Shown one piece after another: positions 24,131 through 32,258 of a DNA stretch of 64,000 nucleotides. The translations under genes were made by a program, and so were the position numbers. Source of the stretch: Succinivibrio dextrinosolvens (lineage in GTDB: Bacteria; Pseudomonadota; Gammaproteobacteria; Enterobacterales; Succinivibrionaceae); the NCBI RefSeq assembly GCF_900116345.1, contig NZ_FPAH01000006.1, positions 44,315 through 108,314 on the forward strand, read 5' to 3'. Below the pieces are notes generated by a model that saw only the letters and a program-made list of their open reading frames with translations, was not told the origin of the DNA and did not search any database. Numbering within the stretch: position 1 is the stretch's first letter; every line of letters begins with the position of its first letter.

Positions 24131-24588
24131 CTAATTTATGGCATTTGGATTAGGTGACTTGATATCAACTTCCATTTCTGCCTTCATGATAGACTGAATT
24201 CTCATTTCAGACTGTATTTCTTTACGTGCATTTAAAAGTACATTTTTATTCTGACCTTCATAAGCACCAGTCTTACCAAGAGCTTCATTTATTTTGGTAT
24301 CATCGAATTTATTAAGATCAAGACCTGCCAGTCTATCTAATTCCGTCGAATAAATAGAACAGGAAAGTTTTTTGTCTTATAACCGACTCTGGATCGGTTT
24401 CAAATTCCTGACCATTGACAATCAGCTGCTTACATTTCTGATTTACATCAATTGTAAGCTGAAGGCCCCCATTTTCGTCCATATTCAGCGTAAATTCACA
24501 TTTTGCATCAGCGTTACCATCAGGACTAAACTACCAAAAGCTTTTCCTGTTGCTGCTCAGAAATTATTTCTTTAAACAACAGATTCAT
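24131..24588 (-). pseudogene. Frameshifted gene of unknown function
   Basis: Reading the minus strand from ATG 24588 (with AGGAA before it) gives MNLLFKEIISEQQQ, then a stop at about residue 21. A shifted frame continues FSPDGNADAKCEF, then LTIDVNQKCKQLIVNGQEFE, up to a stop after a six-A tract (24368-24373). A third frame continues STELDRLAGLDLNKFDD to INEALGKTGAYEGQ, and ends SPNPNAIN with a stop at 24131. The three pieces join into a continuous, compositionally normal protein of about 150 residues, so two frameshifts (or sequencing errors in homopolymers) break it. No family was recognised. Confidence 0.65.
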
Positions 24589-24935
24589 GTATGATTCCTA
24601 GGCTGTCTGTTTACAATCCCTGCCAGACATATGATTTACAAAACTCCAGAAGCACTAAAGCCACAATGGAGTCTGCAACCTTACTCTCTATTTATATCCA
24701 GAAAAAAAACGCAATTTTGACAGTGAAAAAAAAGAAAGCTGTATTTCGATATTAGTTCATAGAATGAATGAAAAAAAACTAATTGTTTTACACAAATTAC
24801 AACTACGTCGCATAATAAAACATTTTATTCACAGATCTCAAGAAAAAGCAGTTTAATAAAAGAATTAAAAGAAAATAGAATTCAGGAAACAAAGATACAA
24901 CCAGCCTATTGCCGGGGCCAACTGGATTCTAAAGA

Positions 24936-24973
24936 GAAAAAAAATGCGGTTTCAAGAAGAATCTCAAAACCGC
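24936..24973 (-). terminator. Rho-independent terminator of the candidate small RNA
   Basis: On the minus strand GCGGTTT (24973-24967), a 14-nt loop and AAACCGC (24952-24946) are followed by A and then eight T. Confidence 0.75.
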
Positions 24974-25024
24974 TTTAAAGGTTATGTACCACCTTATTTA
25001 GAACACATGCAAACGAGTCATTTG

Positions 25025-25076
25025 CTTGCCATACTAACCTTCATTAGTATTAGGTAACTCGTGTTAGTATATGCTA
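25025..25076. repeat. Interleaved inverted repeats of the TTAGTAT type
   Basis: ATACTAAC and GTTAGTAT form a perfect 8-bp inverted pair (about 25031-25061). A second palindrome, GTTAGTATATGCTAAC (about 25054-25069), overlaps its right arm. They could be RNA hairpins or operator sites. Nothing in the sequence decides between these. Confidence 0.5.
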
Positions 25077-25234
25077 ACTTATTTTTTATTAGATTGCAAG
25101 CAGTTAATTTTATTATTCAATTTTAAACTAAAAAATATAACAAAATATTGTGGTTTATCAAAGAGTTAAAAAAATTTTGTGTAAAATTATACAAAATATG
25201 AACTTTTTTGAGGCGAGATAATCTAATATATTAC

Positions 25235-25300
25235 ATGGAGAAAGTATTTCTTCAGCTTTCTTCATTTTTATGTCCCGAATACATAAACCCAGTGAGCTAG
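25235..25300 (+). CDS. Possible 21-residue microprotein in a small plus-strand transcript
   Basis: ATG 25235 opens a 21-codon frame (starts MEKVFLQLSSFL, ends EYINPVS) whose stop codon lies inside the loop of the following terminator. There is no good ribosome-binding site, so this may equally be a non-coding RNA. A -10-like GATAAT stands at about 25216. The strong plus-strand terminator, with no other plus-strand gene upstream, is the main argument that something is transcribed here. Confidence 0.2.
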   Translation: MEKVFLQLSSFLCPEYINPVS

Positions 25301-25320
25301 AATTCACTGGGTATTTTTTT
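25287..25320 (+). terminator. Strong plus-strand terminator, convergent with sodB
   Basis: ACCCAGTGA (25287-25295) and TCACTGGGT (25304-25312) form a 9-bp perfect stem with an 8-nt loop, followed by A and seven T. On the minus strand the tail is weaker (TTTATG), but the same stem may also serve sodB. Confidence 0.85.
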
Positions 25321-25339
25321 ATGTATTATCAACAGGTTA

Positions 25340-25918
25340 CTAAGGAAGATTTGATTCTACGAAATCCCAGTTGATGTGATTTACAAAATCCTTAAGGTAA
25401 TCTGCCCTTCTGTTCTGATAATCAAGGTAATAGGCATGCTCCCATACATCCACGCACAGAATAGGTGTTTTGCCCATTGTCAGAGGGTTGGCGGCATTTG
25501 AGGTGTTGATAATCTCTAATGTGCCGTTAGAAGCACACAGCCAGGTCCAGCCGGACCCAAAGTTGCCAACAGCAGAAGATTTAAAGAGATCTAGAAAATC
25601 CTCATAGGAGGTGAAGCTTTTTTCAATTAAAGCCATTAGATTAGATGATGGTTTCTTGCTCTCTGCACACAGACAGTTGAAGTAGAAGGTATGATTGAAA
25701 ACCTGAGCTGCGTTATTGAACAGAGGACCAGGCTGAGCCTTTTTAATAATGGTCTCAAGTGATTCATTCTCAAAAGAAGTGCCCTTCTTCAGTTTGTTGG
25801 AGGTTTCAACATAGGCATTTAAGTGCTTGTCATGATGAAAAGTAAGTGTCTGCTCGGAAAGAAAGCCTTCTAATGCATTCTTGGAATAAGGCAGAGGTGG
25901 TAAAGTAAAATCAGCCAT
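25340..25918 (-). CDS. sodB: Superoxide dismutase, Fe type
   Basis: This enzyme dismutates superoxide to oxygen and hydrogen peroxide in the cytoplasm. The 192 residues match E. coli SodB (193). The metal ligands are His28 (TFHHDKH), His76 (FNHTFYF), Asp157 and His161 (DVWEHAYY). FNNAAQVFNH places Gln72 where Fe enzymes carry their key glutamine, favouring iron over manganese. It gives an otherwise anaerobic-looking organism some oxygen tolerance. The gene is monocistronic. Confidence 0.95.
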   Translation of the reverse strand: MADFTLPPLPYSKNALEGFLSEQTLTFHHDKHLNAYVETSNKLKKGTSFENESLETIIKKAQPGPLFNNAAQVFNHTFYFNCLCAESKKPSSNLMALIEKSFTSYEDFLDLFKSSAVGNFGSGWTWLCASNGTLEIINTSNAANPLTMGKTPILCVDVWEHAYYLDYQNRRADYLKDFVNHINWDFVESNLP

Positions 25919-26368
25919 AAATTGACTCCTTATGTTTATTTTTTTGTTGTCATAACAGTTTTAAGGTTATGTTATGGATCAGGGAAAATCAAACTTAAAG
26001 TGTTGGCAGATTTTCTTTTTTATACAGAGGGCACGTTATTTACTATCTTTTTGAGTTTTTCTGTATTTTTTCTTTTTTTCAAATAAAAAATAGCAACAGA
26101 TAATATAAATATTTTCATATAACGCAACAACTGCTGACTATATCTTGAAATATGTCATTAAATCTGATATGCAACTTTTTATCATTGAAATTCATAAAGA
26201 TAAGGAAAATAATATATTATACAAAGAATTAATGTGATCACTTTCAAAGAATTTTGGTATAATTCTTGCGCTTTAGATTTGACATAAAAATTCCGAGAAC
26301 AATCTTTCCCGGTTATGCAGAATCAAAAATAATAAGAGAACGATTAAGAATAACTAAGCGAATTAAGA
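25919..26368. other. Intergenic region between sodB and the small unknown gene
   Basis: A 450-bp AT-rich stretch between two divergent genes. On the plus strand an extended -10, TGGTATAAT (26255-26263), with TGATCA 17 bp upstream, is a plausible promoter for the small gene at 26.4 kb. No ORF, RNA gene or repeat was recognised in the rest. Confidence 0.5.
26235..26263 (+). promoter_or_regulatory. Putative extended -10 promoter of the 85-codon gene
   Basis: TATAAT at 26258-26263 is a perfect -10 preceded by the extended TG dinucleotide. A weak -35 (TGATCA) lies 17 bp upstream. It leaves a 5' leader of about 100 nt. Confidence 0.55.
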
Positions 26369-26626
26369 ATGAATACACAGGATGATAAAATGACAGAGTT
26401 TATTGATAATCTAAAATTAGACCAAATGAATGATATAAAGCAGATGCTGGCACCTTTAAACAAAATCTTCAGCATTGCTACCTGCTCACAGATCGAAATC
26501 AAACTGGATACTGAGAACCAGACCGTTCAGTTCGTAAGCGCAAAGAACGCATGCAAGCTTCACGAGATTTCCTACAAGGACAAGAGCCCATTAGGCTTAA
26601 TCAAGAGCGTAATGGAAGAAGTCTAA
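26369..26626 (+). CDS. Small protein of unknown function
   Basis: Up to 85 residues. The alternative start at 26390 (MTEFIDNLKLDQM, 78 residues) has the better ribosome-binding site, AGGA seven bases upstream. The protein is soluble, with no signal peptide or membrane segment, acidic, with a beta-rich middle (SQIEIKLDTENQTVQFVSAK) and two cysteines. I recognise no family. It stands alone, behind a good promoter; codon use is like its neighbours, so it is probably real. Confidence 0.6.
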   Translation: MNTQDDKMTEFIDNLKLDQMNDIKQMLAPLNKIFSIATCSQIEIKLDTENQTVQFVSAKNACKLHEISYKDKSPLGLIKSVMEEV

Positions 26627-27014
26627 TAAAACAGTTTTTCATAATATATCTCCTTAAAGGTTACTCAGCTCTTAACGAAACCCCAGTTTTATTCTGAGTC
26701 TGATAATTTCCTCATACAAATGGCTTATCTAAGCCATTTGCCTAAGTTCTACAAAATTTTCCCTAAAGAACAGTGCAAATTTAACATTGCCTATTTTCCA
26801 TTATTATTCTCTTTGTAAACAATCCAAGTTCTGCGTTAGCGGCTTATGTCCACCTGAATATTTCAATCAGAATACAAATATACAAGTCACCTATAGTTAA
26901 AACTTATAACAGAGCATAAAAATATAGTATTACTAACTTGTTGATATTAAACCATAATAATCTTAATATTTAATCATACAAGATGATTTAGCATCTAGGT
27001 AAGGAGAAGTTAGT

Positions 27015-27050
27015 ATGCGTAAATATTTATATTACAGCTGTCGAATGTGA
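27015..27050 (+). CDS. Putative leader peptide of metY (11 codons)
   Basis: ATG 27015, preceded by a strong AAGGAG (27001-27006), encodes MRKYLYYSCRM and a TGA stop. The last codons are Ser-Cys-Arg-Met, so both sulfur amino acids, the end products of the downstream enzyme's pathway, are read just before the stop. The stop region forms the left arm of an inverted repeat whose right arm touches the metY ribosome-binding site. This layout is typical of ribosome-mediated control by a leader peptide. No experimental knowledge supports this particular one. Confidence 0.5.
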   Translation: MRKYLYYSCRM

Positions 27051-27119
27051 ATTTAGTTATATTTTTAATTTAATTTATTTATTTTTCGTTTTTTTTATTC
27101 AGTAACAAAAATTCACATT
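27044..27119 (+). promoter_or_regulatory. Long-range 11-bp inverted repeat, possible translational or attenuation switch of metY
   Basis: AATGTGAATTT (27044-27054), overlapping the end of the leader ORF, is perfectly complementary to AAATTCACATT (27109-27119), which directly abuts the metY Shine-Dalgarno AAGAGG (27120-27125). The 54-nt loop is almost pure A/T. A ribosome terminating or stalled on the leader would cover the left arm and keep the right arm single-stranded. Confidence 0.5.
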
Positions 27120-27133
27120 AAGAGGCAAATAAA

Positions 27134-28465
27134 ATGGCATATAAATTCGAAACTTTACAGTTACACGTTGGTCAGGAAGAAGCAGACAAGGCAACAGACT
27201 CAAGAGCAGTGCCTATTTACCAGACAACCTCCTACGTATTCCATAACTCACAGCACGCAGCCGACAGATTCGGTCTTAGAGATGCAGGAAATATTTACGG
27301 CAGACTGACCAATTCAACCCAGGATGTATTAGAGAAGAGACTTGCTGCTCTTGAAGGTGGTGTCGCAGCACTGGCAGTTGCATCCGGTGCCGCAGCAATA
27401 TCGTACGTTATTCAGGCTCTAGGTGCCAATGGCGGTCATATTGTGGCCCAGAAATCCATCTACGGAGGTTCCTATAATCTTTTAGCACACACACTTCCTT
27501 TATATGGAATCACCACCACTTTCGTGGATATTCATAATCAGGAAGAAGTTGAAGCTGCAATTCAGGAGAACACCAGAGCAATCTATATTGAGACTTTAGG
27601 TAATCCAAACTCAGATATACCGGATATTGAAGCCCTCTCTGAAATTGCACATCAGAACAGCATCCCGCTGGTTGTAGATAACACCTTTGCTACACCATTC
27701 CAGCTAAGACCAATAGAACATGGCGCAGATATCGTAGTACATTCTGCCACCAAGTTCATAGGCGGTCATGGAACCACTCTTGGAGGTGTGATTGTTGATT
27801 CAGGTAAATTCGACTGGCTGTCCAGTGATAAATTCCCACATATCGCCAAAAGTAACCCAAGCTACCATGGGATCTCCTTTGTGGACGCAGTTGGTCCAGC
27901 AGCTTTTGCTGTTTACCTAAGAGCAATTCTGCTGCGTGATACCGGAGCCACAATCTCTCCATTCAATGCCTTCCTGCTGCTTCAGGGAGTTGAAACCTTG
28001 TCACTGCGCATCGAGCGTCATGCACAGAATACACAGAAGGTTATTGAGTTCCTGAAGAATCACCCTCAGGTTAAGAAGGTAAATCATCCATCATTAGAGG
28101 ATCATCCTCAGCATGAACTGTACAAGAGATACTTCCCTAACGGTGGCGGTTCAATATTTACCTTTGATATCAAGGGAGGTCAGAGAGAGGCTCACAAGTT
28201 TATTGATTCACTTAAGATCTTCTCTCTTCTGGCTAATGTTGCTGATGTTAAGAGTCTGGTGATTCACCCTGCAACCACCACTCACTCACAGCTATTAGAT
28301 AGTGAGCTTGCTGATCAGGGAATCTTCCAGAGCACCATCAGACTATCCATCGGTACCGAGAACATTGATGACATTATCGAAGATCTGGATAATGCGTTTA
28401 AAGAGGTACTGAAGAGTTCAGATAATTCGAACGATAAGGACGGAAATCTTCAAAAAGCCTCTTAA
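27134..28465 (+). CDS. metY: O-acetylhomoserine sulfhydrylase (PLP-dependent)
   Basis: This enzyme forms homocysteine from O-acetylhomoserine and sulfide (direct sulfhydrylation) in methionine synthesis. The 443 residues match the MetY subgroup, longer than cystathionine enzymes (about 390). Family marks are LQLHVGQEE at the start, [34 protein letters not shown] and the PLP lysine in [16 protein letters not shown] near 207. The C-terminus has a hydrophilic tail (SSDNSNDKD) beyond the usual end. It is monocistronic, with a terminator after it and a probable leader-peptide control before it. Confidence 0.93.
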   Translation: MAYKFETLQLHVGQEEADKATDSRAVPIYQTTSYVFHNSQHAADRFGLRDAGNIYGRLTNSTQDVLEKRLAALEGGVAALAVASGAAAISYVIQALGANGGHIVAQKSIYGGSYNLLAHTLPLYGITTTFVDIHNQEEVEAAIQENTRAIYIETLGNPNSDIPDIEALSEIAHQNSIPLVVDNTFATPFQLRPIEHGADIVVHSATKFIGGHGTTLGGVIVDSGKFDWLSSDKFPHIAKSNPSYHGISFVDAVGPAAFAVYLRAILLRDTGATISPFNAFLLLQGVETLSLRIERHAQNTQKVIEFLKNHPQVKKVNHPSLEDHPQHELYKRYFPNGGGSIFTFDIKGGQREAHKFIDSLKIFSLLANVADVKSLVIHPATTTHSQLLDSELADQGIFQSTIRLSIGTENIDDIIEDLDNAFKEVLKSSDNSNDKDGNLQKAS

Positions 28466-28492
28466 AAAAAAGGCAACTCCTCGTGTTAAACA

Positions 28493-28517
28493 AAAAATCG
28501 CCCACTGGGCGATTTTT
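28493..28517. terminator. Bidirectional terminator between metY and the MglB-like gene
   Basis: AAAAATCGCCC and GGGCGATTTTT (28493-28503 and 28507-28517) form an 11-bp stem with A-rich and T-rich flanks, so it can end transcription from both sides. Confidence 0.85.
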
Positions 28518-28560
28518 GCTTCATCATGAGAAAAACAGAAAATAACAACGTAAAGGACTC

Positions 28561-29580
28561 TTAACGGTATCTCTTGGCATAAGTCTTGAAGCTTGCGTAT
28601 TTCACAAAAGGAATTGAGACCTGTCTGTCTGTAACCTTATACCAGACCTTACGTGTAAGCTCCGAATCATCCTCTGAATCCTCAAGAGCAATGTCTATAC
28701 AGACCTTTGCCAGAGCAGAAAAATCAGCAAAGACTGTTCCTGCCATCCTGTCCTGTCTTATGTACTCAATCGCATCCGGAATTCCGTCAACTCCGAATAC
28801 TGGAATATATTTTGTTTTATTCTTAGATTCTTTGCCAAGGTTATAGCCTTCGGTATTCAGATAATCAACAGCCCCCACTGCCATTGCATCATTGTTCGCA
28901 ATAATCATGTCAATGTTCCTGATACCTACTCTCTTAACCTGATCTTTGACATCATTAAAGGCAGCTGTAGAGTTCCAGTTGTCAAAATTCTGAGAAACAA
29001 TGCTGTATTTGATTTTGGCATCATCAAGACACTTTAAAATCTGTCCGGTTCTGCCCTCAGTATCGGAATGGTCTTTTTCTCCCTGCAGAATAACGATATC
29101 CAGAACACCGTTTTTATTTCTGTCATAGCCCTTTGCTGATTTGAGATAATCCTCGATAATCTCAAACTGATATCTGCCAGCAGCAGAGGAATTGGTACCA
29201 ACATACCAGACATGGTCGTAATTCTTTAAAGCCATATCGGCAGGCTTTCGATTAAAAAAGACAATACGGTTATGGTAGGACTTGGCGTGATAAATGATCT
29301 CCGGCGACATCTTAGGATCTACAAGATTTATGATCAGAGGATCTTTTGATGATATGCTTGAGTAAACCTGATTTAACTGCAATGAAGAACTGTTCTTGGC
29401 ATCAAAGAGTGTAAGATCGGCATCTCTGGTTCTGGCATAAGCCTTAAGAGAAGCATTGAATCTGCGAATAAATTCAGACTCACCATTATAATAAAAGGAA
29501 TAAATATCGTCAGAGGCTACAACCGACTGGATCTGAATAATTAAAAGAAAGCTCAGTGCAAGCTGAAAGATTCTTCTCAT
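28561..29580 (-). CDS. Periplasmic sugar-binding protein, MglB-like (copy 1)
   Basis: This is a periplasmic binding protein similar to the D-galactose/D-glucose receptor MglB. A signal peptide occupies about 1-22. Shared marks are VFFNRKPADMALKNYDHVWYVG (split at about 106-127), the Ca2+-loop-like DRNKNGVLDIVILQGE near 155-170, MIIANNDAMAVGAV near 230 and VFGVDGIPDA near 262. All correspond to MglB segments. No mglA/mglC genes are nearby, so it may serve a remote transporter or a chemoreceptor. It is 18 bp downstream of a paralogue in the same direction. Confidence 0.83.
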   Translation of the reverse strand: MRRIFQLALSFLLIIQIQSVVASDDIYSFYYNGESEFIRRFNASLKAYARTRDADLTLFDAKNSSSLQLNQVYSSISSKDPLIINLVDPKMSPEIIYHAKSYHNRIVFFNRKPADMALKNYDHVWYVGTNSSAAGRYQFEIIEDYLKSAKGYDRNKNGVLDIVILQGEKDHSDTEGRTGQILKCLDDAKIKYSIVSQNFDNWNSTAAFNDVKDQVKRVGIRNIDMIIANNDAMAVGAVDYLNTEGYNLGKESKNKTKYIPVFGVDGIPDAIEYIRQDRMAGTVFADFSALAKVCIDIALEDSEDDSELTRKVWYKVTDRQVSIPFVKYASFKTYAKRYR

Positions 29581-29598
29581 AAAAAAACCGTATATATG

Positions 29599-30615
29599 CT
29601 ATTTCGTTAGTGACTGTGCATTATAGACTTTAATTTTCGAAAATGCTCTATATGGAATAAAAATAGATCGGTTATCTACTTTGTACCAGACTATTTTCTC
29701 GAAATCCTCATCTGAGGAACTTTCAAATATCAGCATAATTACTCTGGACAGAGCAGAGTAATCAGCAATTGCTGTTCCTGTAAGCATACCGGAATCTACA
29801 CTCTTTAGAGCCTCAGTAATGCCATCTATGCCAAATACCGGTATATAATTGTGACCGCTGAATAATGAGTAAGGCATATTATATTTTTTCTCATTTAAGG
29901 CCTTAATAGCACCAAGGGCCATGGAATCATTATTGGCAATCACCATCTCAATGTTTTCTATTCCATATTTATTAATCTGATTCTTTAAATCTTCATAAGC
30001 CTCAGAAAAGCTGTAATTGTCAAAATTATAGGAAAGAGGGTTAATCTTAACCCCGTACCTTTCAAGGTTCTCGAGAATTACCTGTGTTCTGACGTGAGTT
30101 GAATACTCCTTTTCCCTGCCCTGCAGAAAAACCACATCAAGAGAACCATTTTTATTTCTGTTGTATTCAGGAAATTCATTGAGGTATTTCTTAATCATGG
30201 AATACTGCTTGTGGGCGGAGTCAAACATTTCAAAGCCGACATACCAGGCCTTATCATAGGAAGAAGCAATATTTGCGGTAGGAGAGCTTCCGAACAGTAC
30301 AACCTTTGCATCATGATCAGAGGCTTCCTGTATCATCTTGGGCAGATATTCCTCATCAGAGACACTGATTACCACCATATCACCAATGGATATATGCTTT
30401 TTAAGCTGCTCGTACTGTTTTTTTGCATCAGACTTGGCATCATAAGACTTAATCTTATAACCACGCTGTTTTGCCATTTTCTGCATGGTGTTCTGAACAT
30501 GAGACATAAATCCAGAATTGATGTTATAGAAGAAAATCTTAATTTCCTCTTTGGCAAAAACAGAACCGGAACAAAAAAGAAACAGTAAAACTATTACTTT
30601 AAGAAATCTTTTCAT
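29599..30615 (-). CDS. Periplasmic sugar-binding protein, MglB-like (copy 2)
   Basis: A paralogue of the next gene downstream, 338 residues, with a signal peptide of about 21 residues. It keeps the same MglB-type segments: NRNKNGSLDVVFLQG (Ca2+ loop), MVIANNDSMALGAIKALN and VFGIDGITEAL. Sequence between these is much diverged from copy 1, suggesting an old duplication and perhaps different ligands. The two genes form an operon of receptors only, without ATPase or permease. Confidence 0.82.
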   Translation of the reverse strand: MKRFLKVIVLLFLFCSGSVFAKEEIKIFFYNINSGFMSHVQNTMQKMAKQRGYKIKSYDAKSDAKKQYEQLKKHISIGDMVVISVSDEEYLPKMIQEASDHDAKVVLFGSSPTANIASSYDKAWYVGFEMFDSAHKQYSMIKKYLNEFPEYNRNKNGSLDVVFLQGREKEYSTHVRTQVILENLERYGVKINPLSYNFDNYSFSEAYEDLKNQINKYGIENIEMVIANNDSMALGAIKALNEKKYNMPYSLFSGHNYIPVFGIDGITEALKSVDSGMLTGTAIADYSALSRVIMLIFESSSDEDFEKIVWYKVDNRSIFIPYRAFSKIKVYNAQSLTK

Positions 30616-30926
30616 AAAAGCTCACCAAAACCAATCCCATATTTCTATTATGGGAAAGAATTCTGAAGCTAAATAAAAAAAACAAAGGAAATTTGTGATG
30701 AAGGATCAGTTTTTGTGATGATTAGAATTGGTTCAGAGTTTTTTATAGATTTTTCTCTTTAAAAATCATAAAGATAAAAATAATTTAAATTTTTTTGAAT
30801 TTTTTTTGAACTTTTCTTAAAACCACCGCTCTAAGTAATATCAGTTAGATGTTTTTATGGCAATGGCTGATGACTTTTTCATAATATATTTCCTAAAGCC
30901 CAGCGTTAAAAACGTTGGGTCTTTTT
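30616..30926. other. Intergenic region between the MglB-like operon and tilS
   Basis: A 311-bp AT-rich region. The left part must hold the minus-strand promoter of the sugar-receptor pair. The right part ends in a strong plus-strand terminator, suggesting a short plus-strand transcript. On the minus strand there is also an AGGAA-ATG mini-ORF of 13 codons (ATG at 30873, MKKSSAIAIKTSN). Nothing else was recognised. Confidence 0.45.
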
Positions 30927-30928
30927 TT
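30899..30928 (+). terminator. Plus-strand terminator at the 3' end of tilS
   Basis: CCCAGCGTT (30899-30907) and AACGTTGGG (30911-30919) pair fully in plus-strand RNA (one G-U), and T, C and seven T follow. In the opposite direction the stem has a mismatch and no T-run, so it mainly serves a plus-strand transcript and not tilS. Confidence 0.75.
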
Positions 30929-32258
30929 ATGCCCTCTCGATTTTCAGACGATATCTTAAAGCTGAACTATTCTCCAGCGCACCTTCTTTAGTTACAAAGA
31001 GTGCCCCCAGGCCAAGCACAGTATTGGTATTCTTAGCTCTTACAAGACAGATGGAGTCTCTTTCCCAAGAAGGAACACTGTACTCTGTGAATAACTTTTT
31101 GATTTCTCGGCTGTGAACTCTCTTCTTAGGATGCAGTTTCATTGAACCGGTATACTCAAAATCAAGAACCACTCTGTCACAGGCAAATCCGTCCTCACAA
31201 GGCTCTAATGAATAGAGAAAATCATCAAGTCTAAGATTCTGCCCTGCCTCAAGCTCAAACTGTCCGTGGGCATTGCATACAGAAGGCTTAACAATATAGA
31301 GATAGTTTCGGAAGCGTCTTACCTCATAGCCGTCTTCAAGAGGGATCACTGTACACTGATCTGGAGAAATCCTACAGAGATTAAGAGCATCCAGAACCGC
31401 ATTGTAATCAGGAGTCATCACCAGCTTTTCATACAGGAACAGTCTAAGAACACTCAGCATCAGAGATTCATCGCTGACATCAAGCTTTGAGATATCAAGT
31501 CTAAGTCTCTCCCTGTCAAAAGCGCGCTCATATGCATCTTTCGCATAACGCATGGCTAAATCATGCTCAGAGGCGCAAAGCTTAGAGCTTCTTAAGATAG
31601 CCTTGTCAATTCCAGGGAATCTTTCACGCATAAGAGGCAGCACCTTCAGACGAATGAAATTTCTTTCAAACTTCATGTAGGTGTTTGAGATATCAAAGAC
31701 ATGGGAGAAGCCTAAAGATTCAATGATATCAATGATCTCAGACTTATGAAGCTCCAATAGAGGTCTTATCAGGGACCCTCTGTCATCATGAACCATAAAT
31801 CTCATGCCTGACAGGCCATAAGGACCGGAACCGCGCTTTAAGGCCAGAAGAAAACTCTCAATCTGATCATCAGCCTGATGTCCCAGCAGCAGCGCACTAT
31901 GCTCATCTAGATTATCTAAAAGAGCTCTGTAGCGCTCGGCTCTCGATACCTCTTCAGGAGAACGTCCGTTGCCGTAGACAATATTAAGCTTAGGAGTTCT
32001 GATTTCCACGCCGACACTCTCACAAAGCTTATGACAGTGATTGAACCATACAGGATCATCCGCATCAAGACCATGAATGCAATGAACAGCTAAGGCAGAA
32101 TACCTTTGATCAAGTTCTGTAACTCGTTTGGCTATCAGGAGAACTAAAGTAGAATCGGCCCCGCCAGATAGTCCTACGACTAGTTTGGATGGACCGATTG
32201 AAGAAATGATTTTCTGAGCAAGTTCAGTTACAACCTGCTCGGCTTTTTCTTTTAACAA
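30927..32258 (-). CDS. tilS: tRNA(Ile)-lysidine synthase
   Basis: TilS converts C34 of tRNA-Ile(CAU) to lysidine so that AUA codons are read as isoleucine. The 443 residues contain the PP-loop [10 protein letters not shown] (31-40), [20 protein letters not shown] and [11 protein letters not shown], all family-specific. A C-terminal domain follows, with [12 protein letters not shown] near 378. The only plausible start is TTG at 32258, overlapping the end of accA by 7 bp. It is the last gene of the long rpsB-to-tilS run. Confidence 0.93.
   Translation of the reverse strand: MLKEKAEQVVTELAQKIISSIGPSKLVVGLSGGADSTLVLLIAKRVTELDQRYSALAVHCIHGLDADDPVWFNHCHKLCESVGVEIRTPKLNIVYGNGRSPEEVSRAERYRALLDNLDEHSALLLGHQADDQIESFLLALKRGSGPYGLSGMRFMVHDDRGSLIRPLLELHKSEIIDIIESLGFSHVFDISNTYMKFERNFIRLKVLPLMRERFPGIDKAILRSSKLCASEHDLAMRYAKDAYERAFDRERLRLDISKLDVSDESLMLSVLRLFLYEKLVMTPDYNAVLDALNLCRISPDQCTVIPLEDGYEVRRFRNYLYIVKPSVCNAHGQFELEAGQNLRLDDFLYSLEPCEDGFACDRVVLDFEYTGSMKLHPKKRVHSREIKKLFTEYSVPSWERDSICLVRAKNTNTVLGLGALFVTKEGALENSSALRYRLKIERA

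Larger units (their letters stand above)
24936..25127 (-). ncRNA. Candidate small RNA, transcribed leftward
   Basis: TTGATA (25161-25156) and TATATT (25139-25134), 16 bp apart on the minus strand, form a good promoter. About 190 nt downstream is a terminator: GCGGTTT and AAACCGC (24973-24946) followed by eight T (24944-24937). No ORF of useful length lies between. The interval contains repeated TTAGTAT/ATACTAA elements able to form hairpins. The interval and function are inferred; no RNA family was recognised. Confidence 0.35.
26627..27133 (+). other. metY upstream region
   Basis: A 507-bp AT-rich stretch. It holds a perfect 10-bp stem with a 4-nt loop (CAAATGGCTT / AAGCCATTTG, 26717-26740) without a T-run, and then, nearer metY, a mini-ORF and a long-range inverted repeat described separately. 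No known riboswitch (SAM-I, SAM-II) and no MetJ box was recognised by eye. Confidence 0.5.

Noticed and set aside
24061..25340. CRISPR array or insertion-sequence ends in the long non-coding stretch
   Set aside because: The repeats there are short, irregular inverted elements; no repeat-spacer periodicity, transposase or target duplication is seen.
26717..26740. Perfect 10-bp hairpin as terminator
   Set aside because: No T-run follows on either strand, so it was kept only as a structure note.
26627..27133. SAM riboswitch or MetJ box upstream of metY
   Set aside because: The region is very AT-rich and shows neither the conserved SAM-aptamer segments nor tandem AGACGTCT-like boxes.
30369..30588. 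Long open frames opposite the MglB-like gene and other conserved genes
   Set aside because: They lie wholly inside well-supported genes on the other strand, with no ribosome-binding sites or recognisable sequence.
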